Below, one piece after another: positions 16,280 to 23,528 of a DNA stretch of 34,047 nucleotides. The notes under the pieces were generated by a model. The model was not told the origin of the DNA. It worked only from the letters and a program-made list of their open reading frames with translations, and made no database searches. Within the stretch, counting starts at the first letter, position 1; the number at the start of each line of letters is the position of its first letter. The translations under genes were made by a program, and so were the position numbers. This DNA comes from Microbacteriaceae bacterium 3FA27C10 (GTDB lineage: Bacteria; Actinomycetota; Actinomycetes; Actinomycetales; Microbacteriaceae), in the NCBI GenBank assembly GCA_005502775.1, contig SCNI01000035.1, positions 1-34,047 on the forward strand, given 5' to 3'.

Positions 16280-16527
16280 CAAGTGCCCCCGACGTTCGGG
16301 CTGCTATCGCGGGACCACACTGCGGTGCCGGCCCGCACCGTGACGGCGTGCGGAGGATGTCAGTGCGACGCAGGTCGCGAATTGCATAGCACTCGTCATG
16401 AAGACACTGTCTACTCGGCCGCAGTCGGGGGCTACGGGGTGATCTCCCGTGATCGACACCACGGGCGTTGTGGGTACTGGATTTCTACCCTATTCGGCCA
16501 AAGCAAACAAGACGTTGCTTTCCGGGG
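16280..16527. promoter_or_regulatory. regulator upstream region, comparatively AT-rich
   Basis: These 248 bases between the LAL start and the HAD stop hold no gene I can support. On the minus strand, TATGCA (16383-16388) and TAGACA (16408-16413) could be -10 and -35 boxes, but their 19-base spacing is long. The palindrome AGACACTGTCT (16402-16412) covers the -35-like box and contains the 9-mer shared with the synthase spacer. A 7-base inverted repeat AAAGCAA/TTGCTTT (16500-16506, 16515-16521) just past the HAD stop may be a weak terminator. The stretch 16470-16520 is clearly lower in GC than its surroundings. Confidence 0.4.
16402..16412. promoter_or_regulatory. candidate operator AGACACTGTCT
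   Basis: This is a perfect 5-1-5 palindrome upstream of the LAL regulator. Its core ACACTGTCT recurs at 12177-12185 in the divergent exopolysaccharide spacer. It could bind the regulator itself or another dimeric protein. Confidence 0.35.
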
Positions 16528-17289
16528 TCAGGCGTGCCTGGCCGCGAGGAACTCCTCCACGAAGGCCGCCGTGTCGGGCCAACCCTCCACGGCGACCGTG
16601 CGCACGCCGAGCGCTTTCACCGGGTAGTCGTTGCCGCCCTCGTCGAGGCGGTCGCCCACGAAGAGCATCTCGTCGAGCGGGATGCCGGTCAGCTCGGCGA
16701 GGCGGTTCATGCCATAGGCCTTGTCGATGCCGGCGCGGGTGATGTCGACCGAGGTCGACCCGCCCGAGCGCACCTCGAGGTCGGGGAGCAGCTCCGCCAC
16801 GGCGGCGCGGAGGGCCTCCTTCTTGGCGCCCGACGGGTCCCAGGCCGACTTCGCGGGGATGGGGGCCGCCTGGCCCAGGGCGGAGAAGGTGATCTGCGAA
16901 CCGCGGTCCTCCAGGATGGGCCCCCAGGTCTCGGCCTCCCAGAAGCCGAGTCGTTTCGCCTCGGTCTCGACCGCATCCAGGGCCCGTGCCTTCTGGTCGT
17001 CGGTGAGGTTCTCGGCGTAGATCTGCTCCCAGTCGCCGTCGTGACGGTAGTACTGGGTGCCGCAGGTGGGCATGAGGTGCAGGCGGGAGAGGCTCTCGCC
17101 GGCGCTCTCGGGCAGGTTCTCGACGAGCTGCGAGCGGAACTGGCCGAACTGGCCACCGGAGATCACGCAGACCTCCACGGCTCCGAGCAGCTGCACCAGC
17201 AGATCGGCCATGCGGGGGTCGACCGGCGCCTTCGAGGGCGCGAGCGTGTCGTCGAGATCGAAAGCGACCAGGCGGACGTTCGTGGTCAA
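16528..17289 (-). CDS. HAD-IIB family phosphatase / phosphomannomutase-like protein
   Basis: This 253-residue cytosolic HAD enzyme has motif I DLDDTLAPSK (near residue 11, two catalytic Asp), motif II ISGGQ, a C2-type cap between about residues 80 and 185 (ITFSALGQ, WDPSGAKKEALR), then GSTSVDIT, GIDKAYG and motif IV VGDRLDEGGNDYPV. The SVDIT-GIDKAYG and GDxxxxGGND pattern is shared by Cof-type phosphatases and eukaryotic-type phosphomannomutases; I cannot decide between them. A TTG at 17289 is taken as start because AGAGGAG lies about 9 bases upstream and motif I starts right after. It could supply or recycle a sugar phosphate for the nearby polysaccharide locus, which is inference only. Confidence 0.82.
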   Translation of the reverse strand: MTTNVRLVAFDLDDTLAPSKAPVDPRMADLLVQLLGAVEVCVISGGQFGQFRSQLVENLPESAGESLSRLHLMPTCGTQYYRHDGDWEQIYAENLTDDQKARALDAVETEAKRLGFWEAETWGPILEDRGSQITFSALGQAAPIPAKSAWDPSGAKKEALRAAVAELLPDLEVRSGGSTSVDITRAGIDKAYGMNRLAELTGIPLDEMLFVGDRLDEGGNDYPVKALGVRTVAVEGWPDTAAFVEEFLAARHA

Positions 17290-17404
17290 GGCGGAGTTCT
17301 CCTCTGGGTCGAGAGCGTCCCGGTGTTCTTCAGGCGCTCCGGTCTACGGCGGAGTCTCGATTGTCGCAGATGAACGTGTCGGAGGTGTTACCGGGCCGCG
17401 CGCG

Positions 17405-17429
17405 GGAGGCGAGAGGCTGAAGCGCCTCC
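17405..17429 (-). terminator. possible hairpin terminator after carboxylesterase gene
   Basis: GGAGGCG at 17405-17411 pairs with CGCCTCC at 17423-17429 across an 11-base loop, beginning 9 bases beyond the esterase stop on the minus strand. There is no T run and the stem is short, so confidence is moderate. Confidence 0.4.
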
Positions 17430-17438
17430 TCGCCCCGT

Positions 17439-19031
17439 TCAGTCGAAGCCGATCACCTCGTCGCCCCAGGCCTCGCGGATGGCGGCGTCGGGGTCGTCGA
17501 TCACCTGCTCCCCGTGGTCGATCACGAGCGTCGAACGGGCGGCCTCGTCGTAGAGCGGCCAGTCGAGGGCGGAGCCGGCGATGTCGGGCAGCCCGGTGGG
17601 AACGCCGTCGACGGCGAAGCGCAGCCAGCGGTGCTGCAGCGCCGCCGAGACCCGCTCGGCCTGGCGCAGACCGCCGAGATCGAAGGTGAAGTCCTTCTTG
17701 GCCACCCGGAAGTTGCCGAACACGTAGGCGAGTTCGGCGCCATGGGTGGCGCCGATGCCGAGCAGCTTCAGCATGGGCGTGGCGTGGTCGAAGCGGTACA
17801 TCCGAGTGGGCGCCACCCGGCTGTGCGCGGAGGCCAGCCAGATCGAGGGCATGCGGAATCCGGCGTCGCGCGAGATCTCGGCAGGGCTGCTCCGGCGTTT
17901 CGGGTAGGCGGCCGCCACGCGGGCCTCGGCGTCAGTGAGCGCGGGGTTCTCGGCGGCGATCTGCGTGAACATGGCATGCACGGAGCTGGGCGTGATGGGC
18001 ATGAGCGGCGACTTCATCAACCGGAACAGGGAGGCCTCGTCGCGGTTGGTTCCGATGATGAGCGGCACCGGATGCTGGCTGCCGGCTTGGAAGGCCTCGA
18101 TCGGATGCACGGGCACGACGTCGCCGTCGACCACCGGGGCGAGAGCCAGGGTTCCCGGTGCCTCGGCCGAGATCGCGTTCACGAGGTCGAAGGCGGCCTG
18201 GCTCAGCGCCTCGGCCGGCAGCTCGCGGAGGCGCTGCGGCTCGGCGGCCGGCACACCGGCGATCTCGAGGAAGCGGGCCGCGGTCGCCGCCGCCCGCCGG
18301 GCCGAATACACCGAGGTGGCCGGCGAGCTCTCGGCGATCGCGCGCTGGAACAGCCCGGCGGCGTGAGGCGAGGTCAGGAGCGTGGTGACGCATCCGCCGC
18401 CCGCCGACTCGCCGAAGAGCGTGACGTCGCCGGGGTCGCCGCCGAAGGCCGCGATGTTCTGCTGCACCCAGGCGAGGGCGGCGAGCAGGTCGCGGAGGCC
18501 GAGGTTGGTGTCGAAGGGCTGCTCCTCGGTGGCGATGCCGGAGAAGTCGAGAAAGCCGAGGGCGCCGAGGCGGTAGTTGACGCTCACGAACACCACCTCG
18601 CCGTTCTGCACGAGGTGGGTGCCGTCGTAGAGGGGCTGGGCCGCGGTTCCGGCGAAGTAGGCGCCGCCGTGCACCCAGACCATGACCGGTCTCGGGGCCG
18701 AGGGTGCGGCATCCGGGCCCGTGGCCGGCGGGGCCAGCACGTTGAGCACGAGGCAGTCCTCCGACTGGGTGATGCCCTCCGGCAGCGCGAGCGCCTTGTT
18801 CTCGTGCTGCGGCGCGGCGTGGCCGAACTCCACGGTCTCGCGCACCCCCTGCCACGGCTCGGGCGGCTGCGGACGGCGGAAGCGCAGAGCGCCGACCGGA
18901 GCGGCGGCGTAAGGGATGCCACGCCAGCTGCGCAGGCCCTCGCGCAGCGAACCGCGCACAGGGCCGGAGGAGGTGGTGACCAGCAGAGCGTCGTCGCCCG
19001 GGGTCGCGTCGGCGGGGGAGGGTGCGGACAT
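17439..19031 (-). CDS. type B carboxylesterase
   Basis: This 530-residue alpha/beta-hydrolase of the carboxylesterase/para-nitrobenzyl esterase family hydrolyses carboxylic esters. RGIPYAAAPVGALRFRRPQP near residues 37-56 is the family's N-terminal signature, EDCLVLNV (91-98) its second signature, and HGGAYFAG (121-128) forms the oxyanion hole. FGESAGG carries the nucleophile Ser209. GTNRDEASLF has the acidic residue and THGAELAYVFG the catalytic His. No signal peptide is present, so it is probably cytosolic. The ATG at 19031 is preferred over upstream in-frame codons because a TACAGT box lies exactly 6 bases upstream and homology begins soon after. It is divergent from the methyltransferase gene with only 28 bases between starts. 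Natural substrate is unknown. Confidence 0.93.
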   Translation of the reverse strand: MSAPSPADATPGDDALLVTTSSGPVRGSLREGLRSWRGIPYAAAPVGALRFRRPQPPEPWQGVRETVEFGHAAPQHENKALALPEGITQSEDCLVLNVLAPPATGPDAAPSAPRPVMVWVHGGAYFAGTAAQPLYDGTHLVQNGEVVFVSVNYRLGALGFLDFSGIATEEQPFDTNLGLRDLLAALAWVQQNIAAFGGDPGDVTLFGESAGGGCVTTLLTSPHAAGLFQRAIAESSPATSVYSARRAAATAARFLEIAGVPAAEPQRLRELPAEALSQAAFDLVNAISAEAPGTLALAPVVDGDVVPVHPIEAFQAGSQHPVPLIIGTNRDEASLFRLMKSPLMPITPSSVHAMFTQIAAENPALTDAEARVAAAYPKRRSSPAEISRDAGFRMPSIWLASAHSRVAPTRMYRFDHATPMLKLLGIGATHGAELAYVFGNFRVAKKDFTFDLGGLRQAERVSAALQHRWLRFAVDGVPTGLPDIAGSALDWPLYDEAARSTLVIDHGEQVIDDPDAAIREAWGDEVIGFD

Positions 19032-19037
19032 GGGGCC

Positions 19038-19043
19038 ACTGTA
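19038..19043 (-). promoter_or_regulatory. leaderless -10 box (TACAGT) of carboxylesterase gene
   Basis: The minus-strand TACAGT has a 6-base spacer to the ATG at 19031 and no Shine-Dalgarno sequence. The same hexamer precedes the DUF4349 gene. Confidence 0.6.
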
Positions 19044-19047
19044 GCGA

Positions 19048-19053
19048 TTGAAT
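19048..19053 (+). promoter_or_regulatory. possible leaderless -10 box (TTGAAT) of methyltransferase gene
   Basis: TTGAAT ends 6 bases before the GTG at 19060. It does not fit TANNNT at position 2, so support is mainly from the spacing. Its TTG was an alternative start codon. The divergent esterase box is only 4 bases away. Confidence 0.35.
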
Positions 19054-19059
19054 GGTGGC

Positions 19060-20799
19060 GTGCCACATGAATCGATCGACCTCCTGCGCGAAGACCTCAC
19101 CGCCGCCCGCTACCGGGTCGACGTGCTCGACGGGCTCTGGGGTGCGGCGGCCTCCGCGGCGCTGTTCCGGGGCCGACGTCTGCCGGCCGAGCGCGCGCTC
19201 GCGCGGCGGCGTGCCTCCGGAGCCGGACCGCAGGCCGTCGACACCCTCGCGGCGCTGTTCGTGCTCGGCAGCCCCGTGCCGGAGGCCGAGCTCGAGGCGG
19301 CGTTGCCGCGGGTCGGCCTGACGGGCGCGCGCGAGCTCGGGCTGGTCGGGGCCGCGGATGCCGAGGGCGGCTTCGTGCGGGCCCTGCTCGACCTGCGGCC
19401 CTACAGCTTCGTCGACGCGCTCGGAGCCGGCAGCTGGTGGATCGTCTCCGACCTCGGCGAGGCCGTGCTCGGCCACGCGCTCGACGAAGACCACGTGCTC
19501 GGCATCGGTGGGGCGTCGACGACACTGTCGGGGTTGATGATCCCGACCCCCGCCGAATCGGTGCTCGACCTCGGAACCGGATGCGGCATCCAGGCCATGC
19601 ACGCCGCCCGGCACGCCCGCCGCGTGGTGGCCACCGACATCTCCCGGCGCGCGCTGGAGATCGCGGCGCTCAACGCCCGGCTGAACGGCATCGACTCGAT
19701 CGAGTTCCGCTACGGCAGCCTCTTCGAGCCCGTGGCGGGGGAGCGCTTCGACCGCATCGTGTCGAACCCGCCGTTCGTGATCACGCCCCGGGTCGACGGG
19801 GTGCCCCAGTACGAGTACCGCGACGGCGGGCTCGAGGGCGACGCCCTGGTGGAGCAGGTGGTGCGGCAGGCGGGGGAGCACCTGACGCCGGGCGGCATCG
19901 CGCAGCTGCTCGGGAACTGGGAGTACCGCGGGGCGGGCGCCTCGTCACAGGACGGGCTCGAGCGCGTGCGGTCGTGGGTGGAGGGCGCGGCGCGCGGCAC
20001 GACGCCGGGCAGTGCGATGGGTCGAGGCGGAGGCGGAGGCGGTGGCGGTGGAACGGTGGGCGGTGGGGCGACCCTCGACGCCTGGGTCGTGGAGCGGGAG
20101 CGGCAGGATGCGCCGACGTACGCCGAGACGTGGATCCGCGACGGCGGCACCCGGCCGGGCACTCCGGAGTTCGAGCGGCTCTACGTCGCCTGGCTCGACG
20201 ACTTCGAGGCGCGCGGGGTGCGCGAGGTGGGGTTCGGCTACGTGCTGCTGCGGCGGCCGGCCCTGACCGTGAGCGCCCCGAGCGGCGCCGGGAGTGCGCC
20301 CAGAGGCGAGGCCGTTGGCGCTGAGAGCCGGGCGGGCGAGGACGGCGGCGGGCGCGCATCCGGGGTCCGGAGCGGGGTGCCCACGCTCGCGCGTTACGAG
20401 CGGGTCGACTCGGCGCTCGGCGACAATCCCGTGGGGCTCGGCGACCACCTCGCCGTGTGCCTCGCCGGCCACGACTGGCAGGCCGCCCGCGACGACGAGG
20501 CGCTGCTGCGCGAGCGGCTCGTCTACGCCTCCGACGTCACCGAGGAGCGGCACTACTGGCCCGGGCAGGAGGACCCGGTGGTGATGACCCTCCGCCAGGG
20601 CGGCGGCTTCGGCCGCGCGGTCGGGCTCGACACCGGGCTCGCCGCCCTCGTGGGTGCCTGCGACGGCGACCTCAGCCTCGGCGCGCTCTGCTCGGCCATC
20701 GCCGAGGTGCTCGACGTCGACGACGCGGCCCTCCGCGCGGAGCTGGTGCCGCGCATCCGTGCCCTCGTCTCCGACGCCTTCCTCCTCCCGGCCGACTGA
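19060..20799 (+). CDS. class I SAM-dependent methyltransferase with N- and C-terminal accessory domains
   Basis: This protein of about 579 residues belongs to the actinobacterial fused methyltransferases. Residues 1-150 form a helical accessory domain (LREDLTAARYRVDVLDGLWG). The SAM motif LDLGTGCGIQA is near residue 170, and the catalytic-loop motif VSNPPFVI near 235 points to amino-group methylation of a nucleobase or glutamine, as in the RsmC/PrmC group. The C-terminal part (DAWVVERERQDAP, GVREVGFGYVLLRRP, then YWPGQEDPVV) belongs to the same family. Two low-complexity insertions are odd: a nine-Gly run near residues 323-331 and a Gly/Ala/Ser/Arg stretch of about 45 residues near 405-445. 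The GTG at 19060 is preferred; a TTG at 19048 is in frame. The methylated target is unknown. Confidence 0.82.
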   Translation: MPHESIDLLREDLTAARYRVDVLDGLWGAAASAALFRGRRLPAERALARRRASGAGPQAVDTLAALFVLGSPVPEAELEAALPRVGLTGARELGLVGAADAEGGFVRALLDLRPYSFVDALGAGSWWIVSDLGEAVLGHALDEDHVLGIGGASTTLSGLMIPTPAESVLDLGTGCGIQAMHAARHARRVVATDISRRALEIAALNARLNGIDSIEFRYGSLFEPVAGERFDRIVSNPPFVITPRVDGVPQYEYRDGGLEGDALVEQVVRQAGEHLTPGGIAQLLGNWEYRGAGASSQDGLERVRSWVEGAARGTTPGSAMGRGGGGGGGGGTVGGGATLDAWVVERERQDAPTYAETWIRDGGTRPGTPEFERLYVAWLDDFEARGVREVGFGYVLLRRPALTVSAPSGAGSAPRGEAVGAESRAGEDGGGRASGVRSGVPTLARYERVDSALGDNPVGLGDHLAVCLAGHDWQAARDDEALLRERLVYASDVTEERHYWPGQEDPVVMTLRQGGGFGRAVGLDTGLAALVGACDGDLSLGALCSAIAEVLDVDDAALRAELVPRIRALVSDAFLLPAD

Positions 20800-20862
20800 C
20801 GCCGGCTCCTGCGCCCGCGCGATTCTCCTGAGCAGGCTCGGGATGGCGCCGTCGGGGCGGCA

Positions 20863-20868
20863 TAGAGT
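20863..20868 (+). promoter_or_regulatory. leaderless -10 box (TAGAGT) of FAD monooxygenase gene
   Basis: TAGAGT is followed by a 6-base spacer and the ATG at 20875, with no Shine-Dalgarno sequence. The identical hexamer and spacing precede the second antiporter. Confidence 0.65.
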
Positions 20869-20874
20869 GGCCGC

Positions 20875-22098
20875 ATGCGCAGGGTCGAGACCGAGGTCTG
20901 CATCGTGGGCGGCGGGCCCGCCGGTGTGATGCTGGGATACCTGCTGGCACGGGTCGGCGTCGACGTGGTGGTGCTCGAGAAGCACGGCGACTTCCTGCGC
21001 GACTTCCGCGGCGACACCATCCACCCCTCCACGCTCACGCTGCTCGGGCAGCTGGGGCTGCGCGAGGAGTTCCTCGCGCTGCCGCACAACGAGGTGGGTA
21101 CGCTCGACGTCGTGGTGAACGGCACCCGCATCCACGCCGTCGACTTCGGGGCGCTGCCGGCGCCCGACGACTTCCTCGCCTTCATGCCGCAGTGGGACTT
21201 CCTGAACTTCCTCGCCGGGAAGGCCGCGGAGTTCCCCTCTTTCCACCTTCTGATGAGCACGAGCGCCACCGGCGTGCGCCGCGCCGGCGCCGCGGTCACG
21301 GGTGTCACGGCCACGGATGCGCAGGGCGAGCTCGAGGTCGTCGCCCGGCTCACCGTCGCCGCCGACGGCCGCACCTCCACCGTGCGCGCCGCGACCGGAC
21401 TCGAACCGCGGCAGTTCGGCGTGGGCATCGACGTGCTCTGGTTCTCCCTGCCGAAGCCGGCCGCGCCCCCGCCGCCGACCCTCGCCTACCTCGGCGACGG
21501 CGCCCTCGTGCTCACCATCGACCGCGGCGACCACTACCAGGCCGGTTCCGTCATCCCGAAAGGGCGCTTCGAGGCCCTGCGGGAGGCCGGGATCGACGCC
21601 TTTCGCGACTCGCTGACCGCCGCCGCGAAGCCGTTGCGCGGCGTGGCCGGCGCCCTCACCGACTGGGACCAGGTGAAGCTGCTCAGCGTTCAGGTGTCCC
21701 GCCTCGACACCTGGCACCGGCCGGGGCTGCTCTGCATCGGCGACGCGGCGCACGCCATGTCGCCGGCGTTTGGGGTAGGCGTGAACTACGCGATCCAGGA
21801 TGCCGTGGCCACCGCGAACGCCCTCGCCGAGCCCCTGCTCACCGGTGCGGTGTCCGAGCGGCAGCTCGCGGGCATCCAGCACCGCCGCCTGCCGCCCGTG
21901 CGCGCCATGCAGGCCCTGCAGTTGCGGCTGCACGCGGCGATCGGGCGACCACCCGAGAAGCCCGTGCTCGCGAACCCGCCCACGGCCGGGCAGCGCGCCG
22001 CCCTCAACCTGCTCGTGCCCCTCATCCGCGCCGCCGCCCCGCGCCTCGTGGGCCGCGGCTTCCGCCCCGAGTCCGCGAGCCCCCTCTTCACCTCCTGA
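20875..22098 (+). CDS. FAD-dependent monooxygenase (PHBH-type group A)
   Basis: This 407-residue flavoprotein likely hydroxylates an aromatic or similar substrate using NAD(P)H and O2. The dinucleotide-binding motif is CIVGGGPAGVMLGYLL (residues 8-23), followed by an Glu-Lys ribose contact (VVVLEK). VAADGRTSTVR is the DG motif, and LLCIGDAAHAMSP with GVGVNYAIQDAV is the GD motif binding FAD. The substrate region (FLAFMPQWDFLNFL) fits the para-hydroxybenzoate hydroxylase fold. A C-terminal extension of about 60 residues ends RLVGRGFRPE. The start is set by a TAGAGT box 6 bases upstream. It follows the methyltransferase by 75 bases but has its own promoter. A strong inverted repeat lies 19 bases beyond its stop. 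Substrate cannot be predicted. Confidence 0.9.
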   Translation: MRRVETEVCIVGGGPAGVMLGYLLARVGVDVVVLEKHGDFLRDFRGDTIHPSTLTLLGQLGLREEFLALPHNEVGTLDVVVNGTRIHAVDFGALPAPDDFLAFMPQWDFLNFLAGKAAEFPSFHLLMSTSATGVRRAGAAVTGVTATDAQGELEVVARLTVAADGRTSTVRAATGLEPRQFGVGIDVLWFSLPKPAAPPPPTLAYLGDGALVLTIDRGDHYQAGSVIPKGRFEALREAGIDAFRDSLTAAAKPLRGVAGALTDWDQVKLLSVQVSRLDTWHRPGLLCIGDAAHAMSPAFGVGVNYAIQDAVATANALAEPLLTGAVSERQLAGIQHRRLPPVRAMQALQLRLHAAIGRPPEKPVLANPPTAGQRAALNLLVPLIRAAAPRLVGRGFRPESASPLFTS

Positions 22099-22116
22099 CT
22101 CCTCCCGCCACACCCC

Positions 22117-22179
22117 CCCAGACTCGTCACTTTCGGCGCGAAGCACCCGCGTTGTCGCGCCGAAAGTGACGAGTCTGGG
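22117..22179. repeat. 25-base perfect inverted repeat with 13-base loop
   Basis: 22117-22141 and 22155-22179 are perfect inverted copies, beginning with CCCAGACTCGTCACTTTCGG and enclosing the loop 22142-22154. It lies between the monooxygenase stop and the next gene and can act as a strong bidirectional hairpin terminator. There is no T run. Its arm shares CGCGCCGAAA and a GACG(G)AGTCT core with the palindromic region at 29323-29399, so it may belong to a dispersed intergenic repeat family. Confidence 0.85.
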
Positions 22180-22293
22180 AGTTGGAGGGAGAGGGCTGGG
22201 GCGGGGAGCGGCACAGATGGTGCTCAGGGGAGCGGGGGAGGATGGCGGTGAGTGGCGGCGCACGCGGCGCCGTCTGAGATCGGAGCGATCACC

Positions 22294-23022
22294 ATGGGAT
22301 TCCTCGACCGTCTCCTGGGCCGAGAAGAACCACAGCGGCCCGCGGGCGCCGGCGCCGGAACGCCCGCCCCGAACTACGGCGCGCAGAGCGCCCCTTCCGG
22401 CCGCGACGCCGACCAGATCGCGGTGGAGCGCTACCGCTACCTGCTGCGCACCGCGCCGCCCGAGACCATCGAGCAGGTGCACGAAGAGGCCATCGCCAAA
22501 CTCACCCCCGAGCAGCGTCGGCTGCTCTTCACCCAGCTCAGCGAGAACGCCCCGGCCGGCGAGCAGCCCCGAGGCGACGACCCGCGCTCGCTCGCGCAGT
22601 CGGCCACGCGCTCCGAGTTCCGGCAGCCCGGCACCCTCGAGCGCTCGTTCGGCGGCATGGGCGGCGGCGCCGGCGGCGGCGGGATGGGCTTCGGCGGCAT
22701 GGTCGCGAGCTCCCTGCTCGGCACCGTGGCCGGCTACGTCATCGGCTCGGCTCTCGTGAGCGCCTTCCTGCCCTCGCCGGCAGACCTCCAGGCCGGCGAC
22801 CAGAGCGGCGCCGACCAGGGCCAGAACGACCAGGGCGGCGACCAGTCCGGCGGCGACGCCGGGGGCACGGATGCGGGCACCTCGGCCGACAGCGGCGGCG
22901 ACTGGTCGGGCGGCGGCGGCGATTTCACGGCGAGCGGCGGCGGCGACTGGGCCGGCGGCAGCGGTGACTTCGGTGGCGGGGACTTCGGCGGAGGCGACTT
23001 CGGCGGCGGTTTCGACTTCTGA
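22294..23022 (+). CDS. hypothetical protein with Gly-rich membrane segment and Gly/Asp repeat tail
   Basis: This 242-residue protein has no catalytic motif I recognise. It starts MGFLDRLLGR, an amphipathic N-terminal helix. A helical region with RYRYLLRTAPPETIEQVHEE and LTPEQRRLLFTQLSE covers residues 45-85. A Gly-rich patch (116-135) leads into one hydrophobic segment (about 136-160, GMVASSLLGTVAGYVIGSAL). The tail 161-242 is hydrophilic Gly/Asp/Gln/Ser, ending in repeated GGGDFGGGDF units. Similar actinobacterial proteins are sometimes labelled cation-transporting ATPase, which nothing here supports. The ATG at 22294 has CGGAG about 9 bases upstream; the longer in-frame GTG/ATG starts lack this. 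Its role is unknown. Confidence 0.72.
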   Translation: MGFLDRLLGREEPQRPAGAGAGTPAPNYGAQSAPSGRDADQIAVERYRYLLRTAPPETIEQVHEEAIAKLTPEQRRLLFTQLSENAPAGEQPRGDDPRSLAQSATRSEFRQPGTLERSFGGMGGGAGGGGMGFGGMVASSLLGTVAGYVIGSALVSAFLPSPADLQAGDQSGADQGQNDQGGDQSGGDAGGTDAGTSADSGGDWSGGGGDFTASGGGDWAGGSGDFGGGDFGGGDFGGGFDF

Positions 23023-23047
23023 TCGAACCGGCCGCGGGCCGAGTCGC

Positions 23048-23053
23048 TAGTCT
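23048..23053 (+). promoter_or_regulatory. leaderless -10 box (TAGTCT) of small acidic protein gene
   Basis: TAGTCT is followed by 6 bases and the ATG at 23060. It lies 25 bases after the preceding stop. Confidence 0.6.
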
Positions 23054-23059
23054 GACGGT

Positions 23060-23272
23060 ATGACAGACCTGCGCATCGTCGAGCACGAGAACGACGACAT
23101 CGTCACCTACTACGTGGCCACCGATCTCAACCCCGAGGAGTTCCCCGGCGCGCCGACGCTCGGCCCGTTCGACACGCGCGAAGAGGCCGAGGCCGCCATC
23201 GCCGAGTGGGACCAGGAGCTCATCGACGACGCGACGCCCGATGACGACGCTCCGGCGGCATCCGCGGTCTGA
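23060..23272 (+). CDS. small acidic hypothetical protein
   Basis: This 70-residue, strongly acidic soluble protein reads MTDLRIVEHENDDIVTYYVA, then TLGPFDTREEAEAAIAEWDQ, and a disordered Asp/Ala tail. The FDTREEAEAAIAEW segment looks like the strand-helix unit found in small SPOR-like or ferredoxin-like modules (a GPF-T-x-EEA pattern), but no function follows from this. The start is supported by a TAGTCT box 6 bases upstream. It ends 42 bases from the convergent small membrane-protein gene. Confidence 0.7.
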   Translation: MTDLRIVEHENDDIVTYYVATDLNPEEFPGAPTLGPFDTREEAEAAIAEWDQELIDDATPDDDAPAASAV

Positions 23273-23314
23273 CGCCCTTCACGGGAGCAGCGGGCCTCTT
23301 CGCGGTGCTGCGGC

Positions 23315-23467
23315 TCAGGAGTTCTGCAGCACCACGATCACCGAGATCGCCCCGATGCTGAGGGCCACCAGCCCGATGATCACGATCCAGGCGAGCATTC
23401 GGGCGCGCCCGAGGCGGCCGATGAAGCCCGACGGGCGGCCTTCGTAGTCGTCGTCGTCTTTGCTCAT
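23315..23467 (-). CDS. small single-pass membrane protein
   Basis: This 50-residue protein reads MSKDDDDYEGRPSGFIGRLG, then one membrane segment LAWIVIIGLVALSIGAISVI and a short VVLQNS end. The acidic N-terminus followed by basic residues suggests a cytosolic N-terminus. I chose the ATG at 23467 rather than a longer in-frame start because a TATGGT box lies exactly 6 bases upstream and the upstream residues overlap the divergent fadD-like gene. No function is known to me; it may be a small membrane-bound modulator. Confidence 0.65.
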   Translation of the reverse strand: MSKDDDDYEGRPSGFIGRLGRARMLAWIVIIGLVALSIGAISVIVVLQNS

Positions 23468-23473
23468 GCCACG

Positions 23474-23479
23474 ACCATA
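23474..23479 (-). promoter_or_regulatory. leaderless -10 box (TATGGT) of small membrane protein gene
   Basis: The minus-strand TATGGT has a 6-base spacer to the ATG at 23467. It lies 5 bases from the divergent TAGCGT box of the acyl-CoA ligase gene. Confidence 0.6.
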
Positions 23480-23484
23480 GCGGG

Positions 23485-23490
23485 TAGCGT
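23485..23490 (+). promoter_or_regulatory. -10 box (TAGCGT) of acyl-CoA ligase gene
   Basis: TAGCGT lies 38 bases before the ATG at 23529, giving a leader of roughly 30 bases. An AGAAGG purine stretch is just before the start. The leadered layout contrasts with the divergent leaderless gene. Confidence 0.4.
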
Positions 23491-23528
23491 AGGCAGCGGC
23501 CCACTCCCCGTCGACACCGAAGAAGGCG

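Noticed and set aside
16470-16525. Lower-GC stretch as a possible mobile element scar
   Set aside because: No terminal repeats, target duplication or transposase fragment; it is short and fits a promoter/terminator region.
14093-16627. 844-residue open frame on the plus strand across the LAL regulator
   Set aside because: It is low in hydrophobic residues and rich in Arg/Gly/Val/Glu, with no domain. It is the complement of the LAL gene, which has clear P-loop and HTH motifs.
17290-17438. Possible small gene between the HAD and esterase genes
   Set aside because: No frame with a plausible start, ribosome binding site and protein-like composition; only a short hairpin is visible.
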